Assembly: GCA_001632425.1 (NCBI GenBank)
Contig: KV425551.1
Location: 142,892 to 206,891, forward strand
DNA from: Neolentinus lepideus HHB14362 ss-1
Lineage: Eukaryota; Basidiomycota; Agaricomycetes; Gloeophyllales; Gloeophyllaceae
Length of the DNA stretch: 64,000 bases
Direction: 5' to 3'
A program made the position numbers and the translations under genes. The notes under the pieces are model-generated. The model saw only the letters and a list, made by a program, of their open reading frames with translations. It searched no databases and had not been told where the DNA came from. This document shows positions 11,651 to 22,650 of the stretch, piece after piece. How positions within the stretch are numbered: position 1 is the first letter of the stretch; every line of letters begins with the position of its first letter.

Positions 11651-13923
11651 ATGACAGTGCCGATTAATACTTCCGGACGGAGGTCGGACGACGGAGAACA
11701 TTTCCAGGACATCCTCGACAATGACGACGACTCAAGACCTTTACGACTCACCGTGACCACGAAAAAGAGCGCCTTTTTAGTTCGGGCTCTCGCCCTATTA
11801 TGTGCGTGCTCGTTGAGCATCGGAAGTCATTAGTAAATACCCTTCACTGGGCCCCTTCGCCGGCATACTGACAACACCACCCTCTGAAGTGCTTCCTACA
11901 TCCTCGGCCCCCTCAAGTCACGAATCACTCGAGAGATGGGCACGGACAACACGGAATTCAGTCTCTTAATTTCTGCACTCAGCCTCAACAGCACATGGAC
12001 TCCCCTTATAGGCGGCATTATGGCAAGCAGACTAGGGACCACGATGACTAGCATAGTTGCCACGGGTGTCATCTTCCTAGGCAGGCGCTGTCCACCTCAA
12101 TAGGCCGTTCTCGATGTACTGACTCAATTGCACCCAGGTCAAGCGCTTCTCCTCGTAGGGGATATCTCCGAGAACGTCCGACTTATGGCTTTCGGACTGT
12201 TCGTCTTTGGCCTTGGAGTCTCCCCACTCGCAGTCGTCCAAGAGACTATTATTGTCCGGTTCTTCCGATCTCACGGACTGGGCGTGTCGCTTGCTTTGGG
12301 GCTTGTTGCAGGCAAAGGCGCATCCTTCTTCTCGGCCCGGTCCTCTTACCCACTCTCTCAGAAATTCGGTCCCCACGCTCCATTCATTGCGTCGACAGCC
12401 CTTGCCGCCTTTTCCGTCTTCATCAATCTGATCTACGTCTCCGTAGCCAAATGGCTTGTCCGCAACTCTCACACTGAGTTGGAGGCTGCTGAAATAGAAG
12501 ATGAAGCTTCCAGGCTGGTTTCTTTGACCGAGGCCCAAGCTCTCGAACGTGTCGCTGAAAAGCGCAAGGTTCACTTCCGTGATATCACAAAGCTCGGAGA
12601 TGTGTTCTGGATGTAAGTCATCTTAGTCACATGACCTGTGAATGCATCCGCCATCGAGCGGCGCTCACACAATCTCATAGTTACATCGTGCTAAATATAC
12701 TCTGCGGGATGATATGGTCTCCTTTCACACATCTTGCTGCGTACGCATCTTTTGCTCTTACTCACGGCATGTATTACAAGTCTAACGTCACTTATCGATC
12801 TCATTAGCAATATTATCGAGCAGCGTTACAGCCTCACAGAGCTGGAAGCAAGTAATAGTGCTTCGTATTTGCTCGCAGGCAGCGTTATTCTCTATCCCAT
12901 CGTTTGTTTCCATCTTTGTCCTTGGCCTTGTGCACCCATGACTTTACTTTTCGGTAGTGCGGATATATCACGGACCATTTCAAGAATAGACCGATCGTCT
13001 TACAGCTGTTTATGATTTCCGCAGTGTTGACCGCATGCTGTTATGCTTGGCTTGCACTCCCGCCGTCATGGACCGGGACGCCGATGCCTGGTATTGCGGC
13101 TTTTGGGATCGGGCAGGGATTCTCACCTTGTGAGTGGCGTCAATTTCAAGTTTTCCCAGGTTATTGAACGAGCTCTCCAGTGCTCTTGGTCATGATTGTG
13201 CCCCAAATCGTCCCCTTTAAATATGTCTCCACAACTCTCGGAGCCCATAAAGCTGTAAGTTTCCAGCCCAAACAGTAGCGTCGGACGCAATCCTAATGAG
13301 CATTCCGCTCCCAGCTTGAACAAACTGGTTCTACGATTTCACAGACACTAGCGGGACTATCTTTGGATCTCAAGTCTCACGCATCTCAGAAGCCCATCCA
13401 ATACCTTTTGAATGCGTTCTTGGCGATCAATATCTTAGAAATCCTGGTTCTCGTGGGGCTTGTGAAGCTGGTCCGGCGCAGGGCGCGTACCGCCGCGGAG
13501 TCTCAACAGCGCAAAAATGCGGGCTCACGTAAGGAGCAATCCTATGGCCGTGGCAGCGTGCCACAGGCTTCGGCCCGCCCGTCACAGACTCGTGCGTCTA
13601 CGTCTTCCCAGGAATCCACAGAGGATACCCCCCTCCTTGCCGAGCCGGAGAGGACTTCCCAGGGCTTTGAGACGCCTCCGATTCATCCATACCTCATTCT
13701 ACCTGACGAAGTTGAAGATACGGAAGCTCATGCTAGCGGTGACACGAACTTGCCATCGTCCTCGGTCATGGTGATCTCCAAAACCGAAGTTAGAAGAGGA
13801 GAACTGGCTGCTACGGCATCCGCAGTATTGGTATTGTTTGCATGGGTATTGTTCATGGTCACCGCGTGGCTGCGTCTGCGTTCAAGACAAGAGCGAGGTG
13901 GGACAGCTGGTGGATCCAGCTGA
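11651..13923 (+). CDS. Major facilitator superfamily transporter
   Basis: Multi-pass MFS transporter, substrate not identifiable from sequence. The start MTVPINTSGRRSDDG gives an acidic cytosolic leader, followed by a first TM helix (AFLVRALALLCACSLSIGS). Splicing to the next exon yields HYASYILGPLKSRITREMGT, then STWTPLIGGIMASRLGTT and further helices through 12.6 kb (LGVSPLAVVQETIIVRFF). A central acidic loop (EDEASRLVSLTEAQALERV) separates the two halves. The second half is split by several introns between 12.6 and 13.4 kb. The last exon carries two TM helices around a ~100-residue Ser/Glu-rich hydrophilic segment (13.48-13.80 kb), then VLVLFAWVLFMVTAW. One splice site at about 12.08 kb is odd: the best protein needs a GC donor, a GT donor costs extra residues. 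The first intron spans the TAG that would otherwise follow SIGSH. Confidence 0.85.
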
Positions 13924-14096
13924 GTGTGTATTGACAACATATTGGTCATTGTATCGATTTTGCATGTGGATTGGGTGTAATTCTCTACTAGGCTGTAAAT
14001 CAATGTATGTAACGCTATCAAATATACCCCATAGTCTTGCATCGCCGTTTTTGACGCGCTGAATCTACGGACAAGAGGATGTGCCATGGCCTTCCA

Positions 14097-14968
14097 TCAT
14101 CTCTTCGTCGCGGGTTTCGCTTGCCAGGCCTTCTCACGGGCTTTGACCTGCTCTACATACCGTTCTCTCCAGCCCTCTTCATCCTTATGCTCTGCTATCC
14201 ATGAGATACGGTTGGCGGTCGTTGTAGTATCTAGACGGAGCACGGTGAAGTCGGCTGCCATAGAAATACAGAGCGTTCTTGTGAAATGTCAGTACGAGAT
14301 GCTTATTTCCAACCCTCGGAACCAAAGAAAAGCAATTTGATTTTCAGGCCATGGGACAGCAATGCCCCTCCCAGCAACAGGTCCAGAGCGAGAAGGTAGT
14401 CCACAGCCTCTCACATACTATGGCCCGGTGTAGCTATTTCATCAGACTGTCCTGCTTTCTCCATCATGGCGTCTTTGATTGTAGTCGTTTCAATCCTAGG
14501 TATAAACTCCAGAATCCCTTGTGCACTGCGCATTTCTCATCGGCGGGATGGCGGGTCGCCTGATTGAGGAAGTCGTACACCACATGTTCCAGGATATCGC
14601 AACGACGAGCTGCTTTTTCGCGGGGTGATATGCCGTGAATCTATGTAATTTCACCACAGAACCGACGAAGGAATTGGGAATCCAAGATGACCTGTGAATC
14701 CTCTGGCGGGAAGCCTGATCACGTTAAGAGCTCTAGATTGCTATGGTCCATCTCCGCCGGCATGATATTGCATGCTATTTCAACAAACTGCTCAACCTCT
14801 TCCCGTAGTCCCTAGGGGGCAGCAACATTGACCGTCAGAACGTGAGGAGGACGAGTAGCAACGATCCTGAATTCGATTCGGAAGTTGCTGAGAGATTCGT
14901 GACAATTTTTGGGCAGAACTTAGCTCCAATGCGTCCTTGGACAGTAGTCGTTCGACATGGCTGAACAT
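14097..14968 (-). pseudogene. Degenerate copy of the neighbouring class-3 lipase
   Basis: On the minus strand this stretch aligns piece by piece with the intact lipase at 15270-16539 but is broken by stops and frameshifts. Matches in order: LELSSAQK (intact LELTPAQK), VATRPPHVLT (VATRSSRILT), EVEQFVEIACNIMP (EYSQFVELSYDVIP), KKQLVVAIS (RKQLVLAIS) and HKGFWSLYLGLK (HTGFWELYRGIK). The nucleophile region reads PGHSM followed by a TGA stop where the intact gene has GHSMGGA, then LLALDLLL. The tail RISWIAEH...AWQAKPATKR matches RSAWLAEN...AWQRKTASSKP and ends with a normal stop at 14097. There are at least three in-frame stops and no continuous frame over the catalytic region. A recent-to-moderately old tandem duplication that decayed is the simplest reading. 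Confidence 0.88.
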
Positions 14969-15269
14969 TCCTTCCTGGACAGAGCAAGAATGGTGAGGCG
15001 TAGAGTGTAACTGAAGAGAAGATCGACCGCTAAGCTTTATGAGAGAATGGACAGATGTGGACCCACACGTACGTAGGAAACAATGCAATGAACAACGACT
15101 ATCAAAAGAGCGATAATTTGAACATCAGTAGCAACAGCATGAGTAATCACACGTATGCGGCACAGGAGAATAAGACGGTGGAAGGGTATGTCCTAGTCAG
15201 CAATGTTAGAGGCGTAATGAAGGCTTCTGGTGCCTAAGCGCCTGCAAAGTCGTAAGGAAACCCAGGCCC

Positions 15270-16539
15270 TTAGATATGCTTCGGTTTCGAACTGGCCGTC
15301 TTGCGCTGCCAGGCTTGTTCTGGGTCGATTATCGCCTTGTAGTATCGCTTCTCCCAATCAGGATGCACGTCCATATTCTCAGCCAGCCATGCCGAACGGC
15401 GAGCAAAACGCTCTGAGTCCCTGTCGCTATAATAGTTGTGCCCACCCTTAGGATAGAGCGCCTGAACCATCGAGTCTGTGTCCAAATGGATATCGAAGAA
15501 CCCGTGTTCACATTCAGATGGAGGTATATAATATAGCTGACCCCTAGCGAAGTAAAGGGGCTGCTTGGTAAGATGCCGGTAACCCAGTTTATGCGGAGGT
15601 AGCGATGGAACACCTATGGACGTCTGGTTAAAGTGTACTGACATGATCGCGTGGAATGTTCTGCCCACCGTCGTTATATCCCTTCACAAAATATTCGTGG
15701 AGAGAGTCTGCGCCGTGCTCCCTCCGATGCCTCTGGCTGACATCATGCCAGAGTTCCACTAGGTGTGCATTGCCTACTCTTGGTGCGCCGAAGAACACGA
15801 GCTTGAGGCTGCGTCCCAACAGCGCTTCATCTTGATCCAACAGCAGGTCCAAGGCTAACAGAGAACCAATAGCACCGCCCATGCTATGGCCGGTGATCAC
15901 AATCTCCCGGATGTCTTCTGATAATTGATGAATACCATCACGTATGTTCTTGGTCGCTGACTCCTTGATGCCCCGGTATAACTCCCAGAAGCCGGTATGC
16001 ACTTTGCATCCCTTGCTACGAGGATAACAAGTCATGATCGCCCGTAGATCGTAAAAGACCTGTCTTGCATTGCGAGTCCCCGAGATAGCCAGGACAAGCT
16101 GCTTCCTCGAAGGTCGGTAAGCCGTGAGTGCATGGAGGTCAGCGACCTTCCCATGAAAGGATTTCAAGAGCTTGGACTCGCGTATGGCATCAGAATTCTC
16201 GAAAGGAAAACCGGGCCGTGTTAGTATGTCAAACTTGCGATAAACAGTTTCTACAGGAATGACATCGTAGCTCAGCTCTACGAATTGCGAGTATTCCGCG
16301 AGCTCCACCTGCAGCTCGGACGAGACCAGGTCATCCGAAGTTAGGATGCGCGAAGAACGTGTAGCAACGAGCTTGGCAATCAGGCGGAAGTTTACGCCAG
16401 TCTCTGTAGCATATAGATGCTTCTGAGCAGGAGTGAGTTCGAGGGGCATCTTGGAACGGACATGCATCTTTGAGCAGAAATCAAGCGCCGGAAAGCTGCG
16501 GCCTGGTCGCAGCACGTGACCGCTACTGTAAGCGTCCAT
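15270..16539 (-). CDS. Class-3 lipase (fungal lipase-like, alpha/beta hydrolase)
   Basis: Intact lipase of the class-3 family, which hydrolyses acyl esters with a Ser-Asp-His triad. The first exon (16539 to about 15.69 kb) holds nearly the whole fold: LTPAQKHLYATETGVNFRL, then LVLAISGTRN, VHTGFWELYRGI and the nucleophile elbow ITGHSMGGAIGS (Ser in GHSMG), followed by LKLVFFGAPRVGNAHLVELW, typical of class 3. An intron of about 65 nt joins KGYNDG to VPSLPPHKLGYRH. The final exon holds LYYIPPSECEHGFFDIH and KGGHNYYSDRD, which contains the probable catalytic His, and a basic tail ending SKPKHI. No clear signal peptide is seen at the N-terminus, so a cytosolic or lipid-droplet site is possible. 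A decayed tandem copy lies immediately downstream. Confidence 0.9.
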
Positions 16540-16813
16540 ACGAGCATTGAATATTCAAGAGCCCGGAGTTGACAGCAGGGGATCTACGCTCGGCAGTCTT
16601 TATGTAACCCATAAGTACTACACTATCAAACCGACCGATTACTCGCTGCCTATGTAGTCCATGATACGACCGTACCGGCAGAGGCCCTCCCCCCCCCCAC
16701 CTCACCACCTCGAGATGAGTCGCAGATATGGAGATCTCTGCGCACGGATCAACCCAGTAAGCAAATACACATATGTGAAAAGACCTAAATCAATTCCACA
16801 TACATAATACGGG

Positions 16814-17571
16814 CTACACAAGCCGGCGAGAATCACTCACGTATCTCCGCTTGCTCAACCGTATCCAGAGGATCGTCGCAGCCAGTGCGACGACGCACAA
16901 GGAGAACTCGGTCCAGCCCAAGGCTTCTACGGTTAGGGATTGTCGACATCTGCGGAAGCGGAAGGATGAGTAATAACAACGGTGTTAGGGAAAGGGGAGA
17001 CAGACCGTGAGTTGGCAGGCGCTCCGGGACAGTCGTGCCCACCTCGAGTGTTATGCATGACGCCGGATGCTGTCCCCTGGAGGGGACCTCCTGAGCGACT
17101 CGTATACCAGATGGAGGACGCACGTACCCATACGATGGTTGTAATGACTAGCCATATGACGGAGCTAGCGATACTAGCTAGTACATGCACAGATCCGTCG
17201 ATCATCCACAGCAGGTAGGCTGTGGAAAAGACCATAGTCCACACTGCGTCGAAGCAGAATAATATCAATCTGGGTTGCAGAAGAGAGATTTTAGCACAAT
17301 GTGGAGTACTCTCGAGTCCGAACACTACAGAAGGCACTCACAGCGAATGGTAGCGAATACTTGGCCACGTATGATGCTCATTCCCCATCGTGATTAAGAA
17401 CGCCGTCAACCCTAACTCAGCCAAGGCGCAGAAGGTCATGAGCGCAAACATATAGGGATGGTACGGGTGGTAATGCGTCTTCGAGCCCATGGTCGATTCG
17501 GAATCAACAAGGTCGACGGTAGTATCTGCAGGACTCGCAATCGCGGTCGCGGTCGTAGTGCTGGCAGTCAT
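16814..17571 (-). CDS. Four-TM MARVEL-like membrane protein
   Basis: Small membrane protein with a short Thr/Ala-rich leader (MTASTTTATAIASP) and four predicted TM segments: MFALMTFCALAELGLTAFLI, the second and third within LILFCFDAVWTMVFSTAYLL and IASSVIWLVITTIVW, and the last in FSLCVVALAATILWIRLSK. Between TM3 and TM4 is a loop with two Cys (HDC...SRC), as in fungal MARVEL-domain proteins of the plasma membrane. Four exons are joined at ~17.34, ~17.13-17.09 and ~17.01-16.94 kb. After KRRY the sequence GTGAGT could be a further donor; I kept the shorter reading, which stops at 16814. A poly-C run (16687-16697) lies downstream. The fold call rests on topology rather than on a strong motif. 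Confidence 0.7.
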
Positions 17572-18647
17572 GAAATTAGCAAATTAGTGGATTGAAACGG
17601 ACGGTAAGAAGTAGAAGGGATCGGCGTACAGAGACAAGACAGCAAGAGGGAGGTATTATGGGCAGAGTGACCCAGGGGCAGACCCGGGGACACAAGTGCG
17701 CCATCCCATCCGTGGTTAATACCAGTGCGCAGTGCGCGTGTTTGCGGGCAGGCGCACGTCGATCGTCATGAGCTTATGTAAAAACGTCTGTAGTCCAGTC
17801 TTCCGCCTTTCTGAAAGTCTCGGGAACCGACTTCGGGCAATATCGATACGCACGTAATGGTTGAAAACATTCGTTGGGATTGCTGGGCTGCAGTGAAATG
17901 TTAGCTTTCGAGTGTAAGAAATGCTGTTGTAATGTAATGGAGGCAACCAAAAACACGTGCGGTGCACGTAGTACAAGCTGTTGTTGTGCTGCACTCCAAG
18001 ATAGATCCGAGCATAAATCCTCGCACTTACAGCTCCTAATAGGGATGTGGTCAGCGCTATATAGCGAGCGTCTGCGTTGGGCGGAGCCATCTCCTTGAAC
18101 ATGCGTATAATACCATCAGCCTTCCATAGGATGCACTGCACGTCTGGTTTTCACTTCACTTCATATTGAGGGAAGGGAAACAACAACATACCGTTCTTGC
18201 CTGACCATTGAATGGCAGTACTATTTTCAGACTCACAACATCCGGTGATTTCACGGAATATAAACTTACACTGTAACTCGTCCTGAGAGCGAGTATATAG
18301 TAAGGGAGACTTGCAAAGGTTGATATCTCTGAGAATAAAAAGTTCAATGGCCTTAAAATGCCGTGTCTCGCGACGCTCTGTATTATTTTTATGCACACCT
18401 GAGAAAGGCGATGCATCGAGGACACAAGCCAACTCAGTTCCTTGCACAGCTCAGCAACGAAGAGACTCACGATGACAACATACATGGCTGGAGTAAATGT
18501 ACGATGCAGTAAATTATGCCGTTAAAGAACACCAATAGGAGATACTTATAGGTTTCAAGTCCGAGTAGTAGTCCATGCAATCAAATATGCCTCGTCCACC
18601 AATAAGTCCACACGAAGTATCCCAAGTCCAAATCGTTCCCACTAAGC
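17572..18647 (-). other. Unresolved locus, possible decayed or highly spliced gene
   Basis: Minus-strand open frames at 18156-18485 (begins MYVVIVSLFVAELCKELSWL, hydrophobic) and 17716-18141 (KADGIIRMFKEMAPPNADAR then ALTTSLLGAVSA) could be exons of a membrane protein, and GT/AG pairs exist, but I could not join them into a frame matching a family I know. Both frames contain Met-rich openings but no conserved motif. It may be a fast-evolving lineage-specific gene or a relic. Confidence 0.3.
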
Positions 18648-19218
18648 TCACGCCAACACAAATGCCCCACCAACGACCACTCCCGCTAAGCTCAGGAGCA
18701 CTGCATTGATATGTGTTGCCAGTGCTCCTGCGATATAACCATCATTAGGCCCGTAAATTCCGCCCGCGTCGGTTGCTCCTGGTGATGGTGCACCGCCGCT
18801 GATCCCTCCTCCGTCGATGTTGGTAGGAGCAGTAGGTAGCAAGCTGTAGGGAATGGTTGACGATGAAGAGTTGCTGGAAGCCGAGCCAGAAGCTGCGGCA
18901 GACGTCTGGTTTCCTGACTGGGTGGAGTTGCCTGACTGAGTGGAGTTGCCTGAAGCGGTGGGTTGCGCGGCAGAGCCAGAGGTGGACGCGGTGATTGTCT
19001 GAAGGATCGTAGCAACGGTGGTAGACTCCTGTCTGCCAGACGCGCCAGAGACGAAGACGATCCCGGTCGAAAGACTTGTTATGACTTGCGCATTATTTGA
19101 ACTCTGTCGTTCCCGAGAGAATGAGATGACTGGACTGGGAATCAAGCGGCAACAAACACACCTGAGCCAGGGCAAGCAGAGGCAAGAAGAGCAGTGCAAA
19201 TAGAGGTGAGAGCTGCAT
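18648..19218 (-). CDS. Secreted Ser/Gly/Asn-rich protein with probable GPI anchor
   Basis: Two-exon gene for a small cell-surface protein. The start at 19218 gives a clean signal peptide (MQLSPLFALLFLPLLALAQ), cut by a phase-0 intron of about 58 nt; exon 2 continues SSNNAQVITSLSTGIVFVSG. The middle is Ser/Thr/Gly/Asn-rich with a short tandem repeat SGNSTQ-SGNSTQ-SGNQTS, each unit offering an N-glycosylation sequon (NST or NQT). After a glycine-rich stretch the protein ends in a hydrophobic tail (AVLLSLAGVVVGGAFVLA) without a basic cytosolic end, as in GPI-attachment signals. Function unknown; a wall-associated mannoprotein is a fair guess. It diverges from the gene at 19462 (243 bp between starts). 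Confidence 0.75.
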
Positions 19219-19461
19219 GTTCTGTCGTGACTGAGGTCGTGTTCGGAGAAGAGAGGGATGGGCCGGAGGACGCTGCTGTCGTGAAAGATGAGCCGTGAGA
19301 ACTCGATATGGACGTCAAAGCCACGTGCAATGCGGTGCGTGACCTCGGTACACCTGCTTGGCTGCCCCGCACCGTGATCAGACAAGTTAGCCTATAAAGT
19401 CTCCGCCAAATCACAAGTCCAGGTATTGTTTTCTCCGCATCCCCCGCATCCCCTAGTGATA

Positions 19462-20765
19462 ATGGCCTGCCCCCTTTCCCTTTCCCCCCACACTATCTCC
19501 TTCGTCCTCCAGTACATTGCCCCGCCGTCGACCATAGCACGACCGCTTCCACGGCATCTCCTGTCGAGAGCTTTGTTACAGCGTCATCACTTTCTTGGAA
19601 TTTCTTTCGACGATGCACAGGAGTATCTCTGCTGGCCCTCCTCTTCAGACGTCCGGGCACGCGCCATTGCCCTGCTCGAGGACCTGCCCAGAGTAGACCC
19701 TGAGGACGCTATGTACACTGTGCAGTACACCTCTGATGCGGAGAGCACGTACGCCCACGCCCACGTTCCCTCCGTCGTCCCATCTGATGGAAGTGAAGAC
19801 CTCCGCCTTGTTTTCCATTGGGACGGCGACGAGTGGAAGTATCATGATGCCACTCTCATGCCCTTTCCCCCCACTAGCCACCCAGACATCGAGTCACCCC
19901 CGGCGGTGTCACTGCTAGTGCCGCAACACTTGTATCTCAGCGCTGAGACGAGTGAGGCACAAGGTGGCGCTGAACCCGCACAAATTCATGCAAGTGATGA
20001 CGATGACGACTACTGGAATTCATATGGAGTGCAAGATGATGATGAAGACCAGCCAAAGCTCCAGCGGGTATACAACGTTGCGTCCGCCGCTGACACGAAC
20101 CAGTCAAAGGAGGAGGCAGCGGAAGCAGCGTACTGGGCGCAGTACTCTTCTGTTCATGGTGCGTCCCATTCCCCTCTATTCACTTATAGGTGTCAGTCTG
20201 AAGCATTCATTTAGGCACGGCTGATTCCACAATCCCTTCTCCCCTCCCCGCACACCGGCGTCAAGTCCTGCAGTCCCAAATCCTCCCACCCGGGTCTGGC
20301 GACACCGAGGAACCCCAAATGGTCTATTTCCCCCGGCGTGACTGCCCATCCCCCGTCACCCTCTCCAACCTACTGCGAAACGCATCCCGCCGCCACTCGT
20401 ATAGCGAGCCCTACTCTTTCCCGACTTCGTCGCCACCTGAGAACAACTCGAGCAGCGGTGCAGTCCTGATTTTGAATGGAGCTGACGCTGACGGAGATTC
20501 ATCTGATGGAAGCTCTGAAGATACAAAGGTTTTGAGTCCTAAAGTAGAGACGCCAGCCGGCGACAAGCAAGGGTTGAACTTAAAATCATCGATTATCAAC
20601 GGCGAAGTTGGGCGTGACGATACGATAGACGCTGCACTGAAGGTCGGTGTCACTGGATTATACCGGCTGTGGAAAGCCAGTAAAGCGGCCGGTGCCGCTG
20701 AGGAACAGGATCGGAAAGAAGAATTCATGCGGGTGGTGAGGGACGTAGTAATGGGCCTGCCGTAG
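19462..20765 (+). CDS. Conserved hypothetical protein, acidic, function unknown
   Basis: I do not recognise a named family. The start at 19462 (MACPLSLSPHTISFVLQYI) is preferred over an in-frame Met 12 codons upstream because the segment between is Pro/His-rich and looks like leader. The N-terminal ~120 residues look folded (LLSRALLQRHHFLGISFDDA, FHWDGDEWKYHDATLMPF). Then follow an acidic run (DDDDDYWNSYGVQDDDED) and a short helix-prone segment (KEEAAEAAYWAQYSSVHG). One intron of about 55 nt at ~20159-20214 joins HG to TADSTIPSPLP. The second exon is Ser-rich and ends in a helical segment (ALKVGVTGLYRLWKASKAAG). Intron position and codon-scale structure support a real gene; a cytosolic or nuclear site is likely. 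Confidence 0.7.
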
Positions 20766-21023
20766 GATTTCGAGGCGGCGGAACCAATTGTATATAGCCT
20801 GCACGCATCATATCTGTACTGGATATCAAAGACTTCCTAGCAGGCTGGAGAGTTGTGTATTAGCATCGACAGGATGTACAGGATGAACGAAGCACTAAAA
20901 ACTAATGAAAGATACTCAAAGAAGATACTGAAAGCTATATGGTATAAGATAAATGGCGTTAGTAGATCAGTGCTTTTCCACTCAGGTGCTCGCAAGTGCC
21001 CTCGTCCCAAACATGGCAGGCCG

Positions 21024-22579
21024 CTAGTTTTCTGCATCGCCCTTGGGAGCTGCATTCGCGGGTGTGTACGATCCTTCAGATTTAACGTCACTGTCATTGA
21101 TGACATTTAATTCGCCCTGGCCTTCGGTCTGGTTATCTTTCTGGACTACCTCCATCGCCTTCCTTGATTTAGCCTCGCCGGCCTCCTCTTCGAAAGAGTC
21201 GTCCCTCGTAGGAATAGGTGGCTGACCAGGGATCCTCTACACCGTGAAGAATAAAAAAAAGAGATTGCGTGCCACCAACTGTGGATAGTTACCTTGAAAG
21301 CGAACTTGCACACCAGATAACCGTGGGGGTTCAATCCCTTCTCCATCCATGCCTGAGCATGCAATGATTAGCGTCAGGAGTGAGCATCCAAGCCGTCAAA
21401 TGTGATTGCACACGGACCTTCTCCACGGTATACAGTCCATCATAGCGGTATCTACGGAACGCTAAGCACTTCATACCAGATACAGTGGCCAAGGTCTTTA
21501 CTCACCCTTCAGCAGGAGCGAACATCGAACGCAGCTTGAACCCTCGGATGACTCGAACAGGTTTCTTGGTCTCGCAGGATGTCTGAATTATCGGGCATCG
21601 ACGTAAGTCACGGAGATTTTCCTTCGAAGGAGGACTTCGACGTACCTTGAGGGCTGCGTTGAAGTTATTCTCGAAAGTCTGGTCGGAGCTCTGAGGAGCT
21701 GTCCTAAGCTTCAGGAGGGTTAATGAGAGCTGAGACTTGGCCCTAAATACACATACATTCTTTGGCGCGGTCTTGGTGCCCTTCAGATCACGACCGCCTG
21801 CGAATGACGGGATCAGATTCGCACCGGCCTGTCTTATATGGACACCAACCTGAACCCGTATACGTACTACATAGGGATACTCAGTTGACTGTGCATTCGC
21901 CGGCAGAACGAAATACTCACAAACCGTACCCCAAATCGACGTCGTCTTCGTATCCTCCGGAAAGTGCAATAGAAAAGGCTCCTTTCGGACCCGGCGCAAT
22001 GCCTGCCACCCAGGGCGCATGAATCGCGTCAATGCTGCAGTCTTTGCGTGTCTCCCACCATGTGTTAACTTCAATGCCAGGAATGGATCCGTACGTCCTA
22101 GGATCATGGACCCTGCGATCGCTCCGTCCAGGGTCACTTTCCATGGTGGAATCACTGCTCTTCAACGAAATCAAGCGCGGCCGTGATGCAGCAGTCAACT
22201 GCTCGCTCTTGTAGTCCACTTTCTTCCCTGCGTTTCTTGCACTCCTGCGAGGCCCCTCCGTGTTCGTCGTGTTATCAGAAGACGTGCGCGCAGTCTTAGC
22301 AGGACGGTTCTCGCCATCAACGTTGTCCTCACCAGCAGAAGCACTCATCCTCTTCTTAGGTGCAGCAGATCTTTTCCTGGGCTTCTCCTTGGGGAAGAAG
22401 GGCACTTCCAAACCCATCTGCTGCAGAAGAGCACTATTGGCGTCGATATTCTTCTGGCGCTGAACTTCGTAAAGAGTTTGGACCATTGCGTAGAGCGTCT
22501 GCAGGTGGGGAAGCAAAGCGGGATCAATCAGAGCCAGTACATTCGCGTACATGACCGTGTCGCGTGCAGTCACGGACAC
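21024..22579 (-). CDS. SRA/YDG-domain protein (UHRF1-type methyl-DNA reader)
   Basis: Protein with an SRA-YDG domain, the fold that in UHRF1 and plant SUVH proteins flips 5-methylcytosine out of hemimethylated or methylated DNA. The first exon (22579 to 21.9 kb) holds a helical N-terminus, a basic nuclear-signal-like patch (KEKPRKRSAAPKKR) and the start of the domain, YGSIPGIEVNTWW and the SGGYEDDVDLGYG signature. Later exons give GGRDLKGTKTAPKN, QTFENNFNAALK, PVRVIRGFKLRS and, after 21.5 kb, YRYDGLYTVEKAW, which carries the YDG motif. A Glu/Lys-rich tail ends GDAEN. There is no RING, PHD or tandem Tudor domain, unlike animal UHRF1, so it is probably a stand-alone reader. Its presence hints at active CpG methylation in this genome (inference). 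Several short introns lie at 21.2-21.9 kb. Confidence 0.88.
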
Positions 22580-22650
22580 GTCTATAGTGTCACACCGCGT
22601 CCACGAGTGCCTGCGTTATTACTACGCAAAGTAGATTGATTACTAGCGAA

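Noticed and set aside
12077..12574. 165-codon minus-strand open frame opposite the MFS gene
   Set aside because: Antisense shadow of MFS exons; no motif of its own, while the plus strand encodes clear transmembrane helices.
8305..16539. Secondary-metabolite or CAZyme gene cluster (GH16, MFS, lipases)
   Set aside because: No backbone synthase, no pathway-specific regulator, and housekeeping genes are interspersed.
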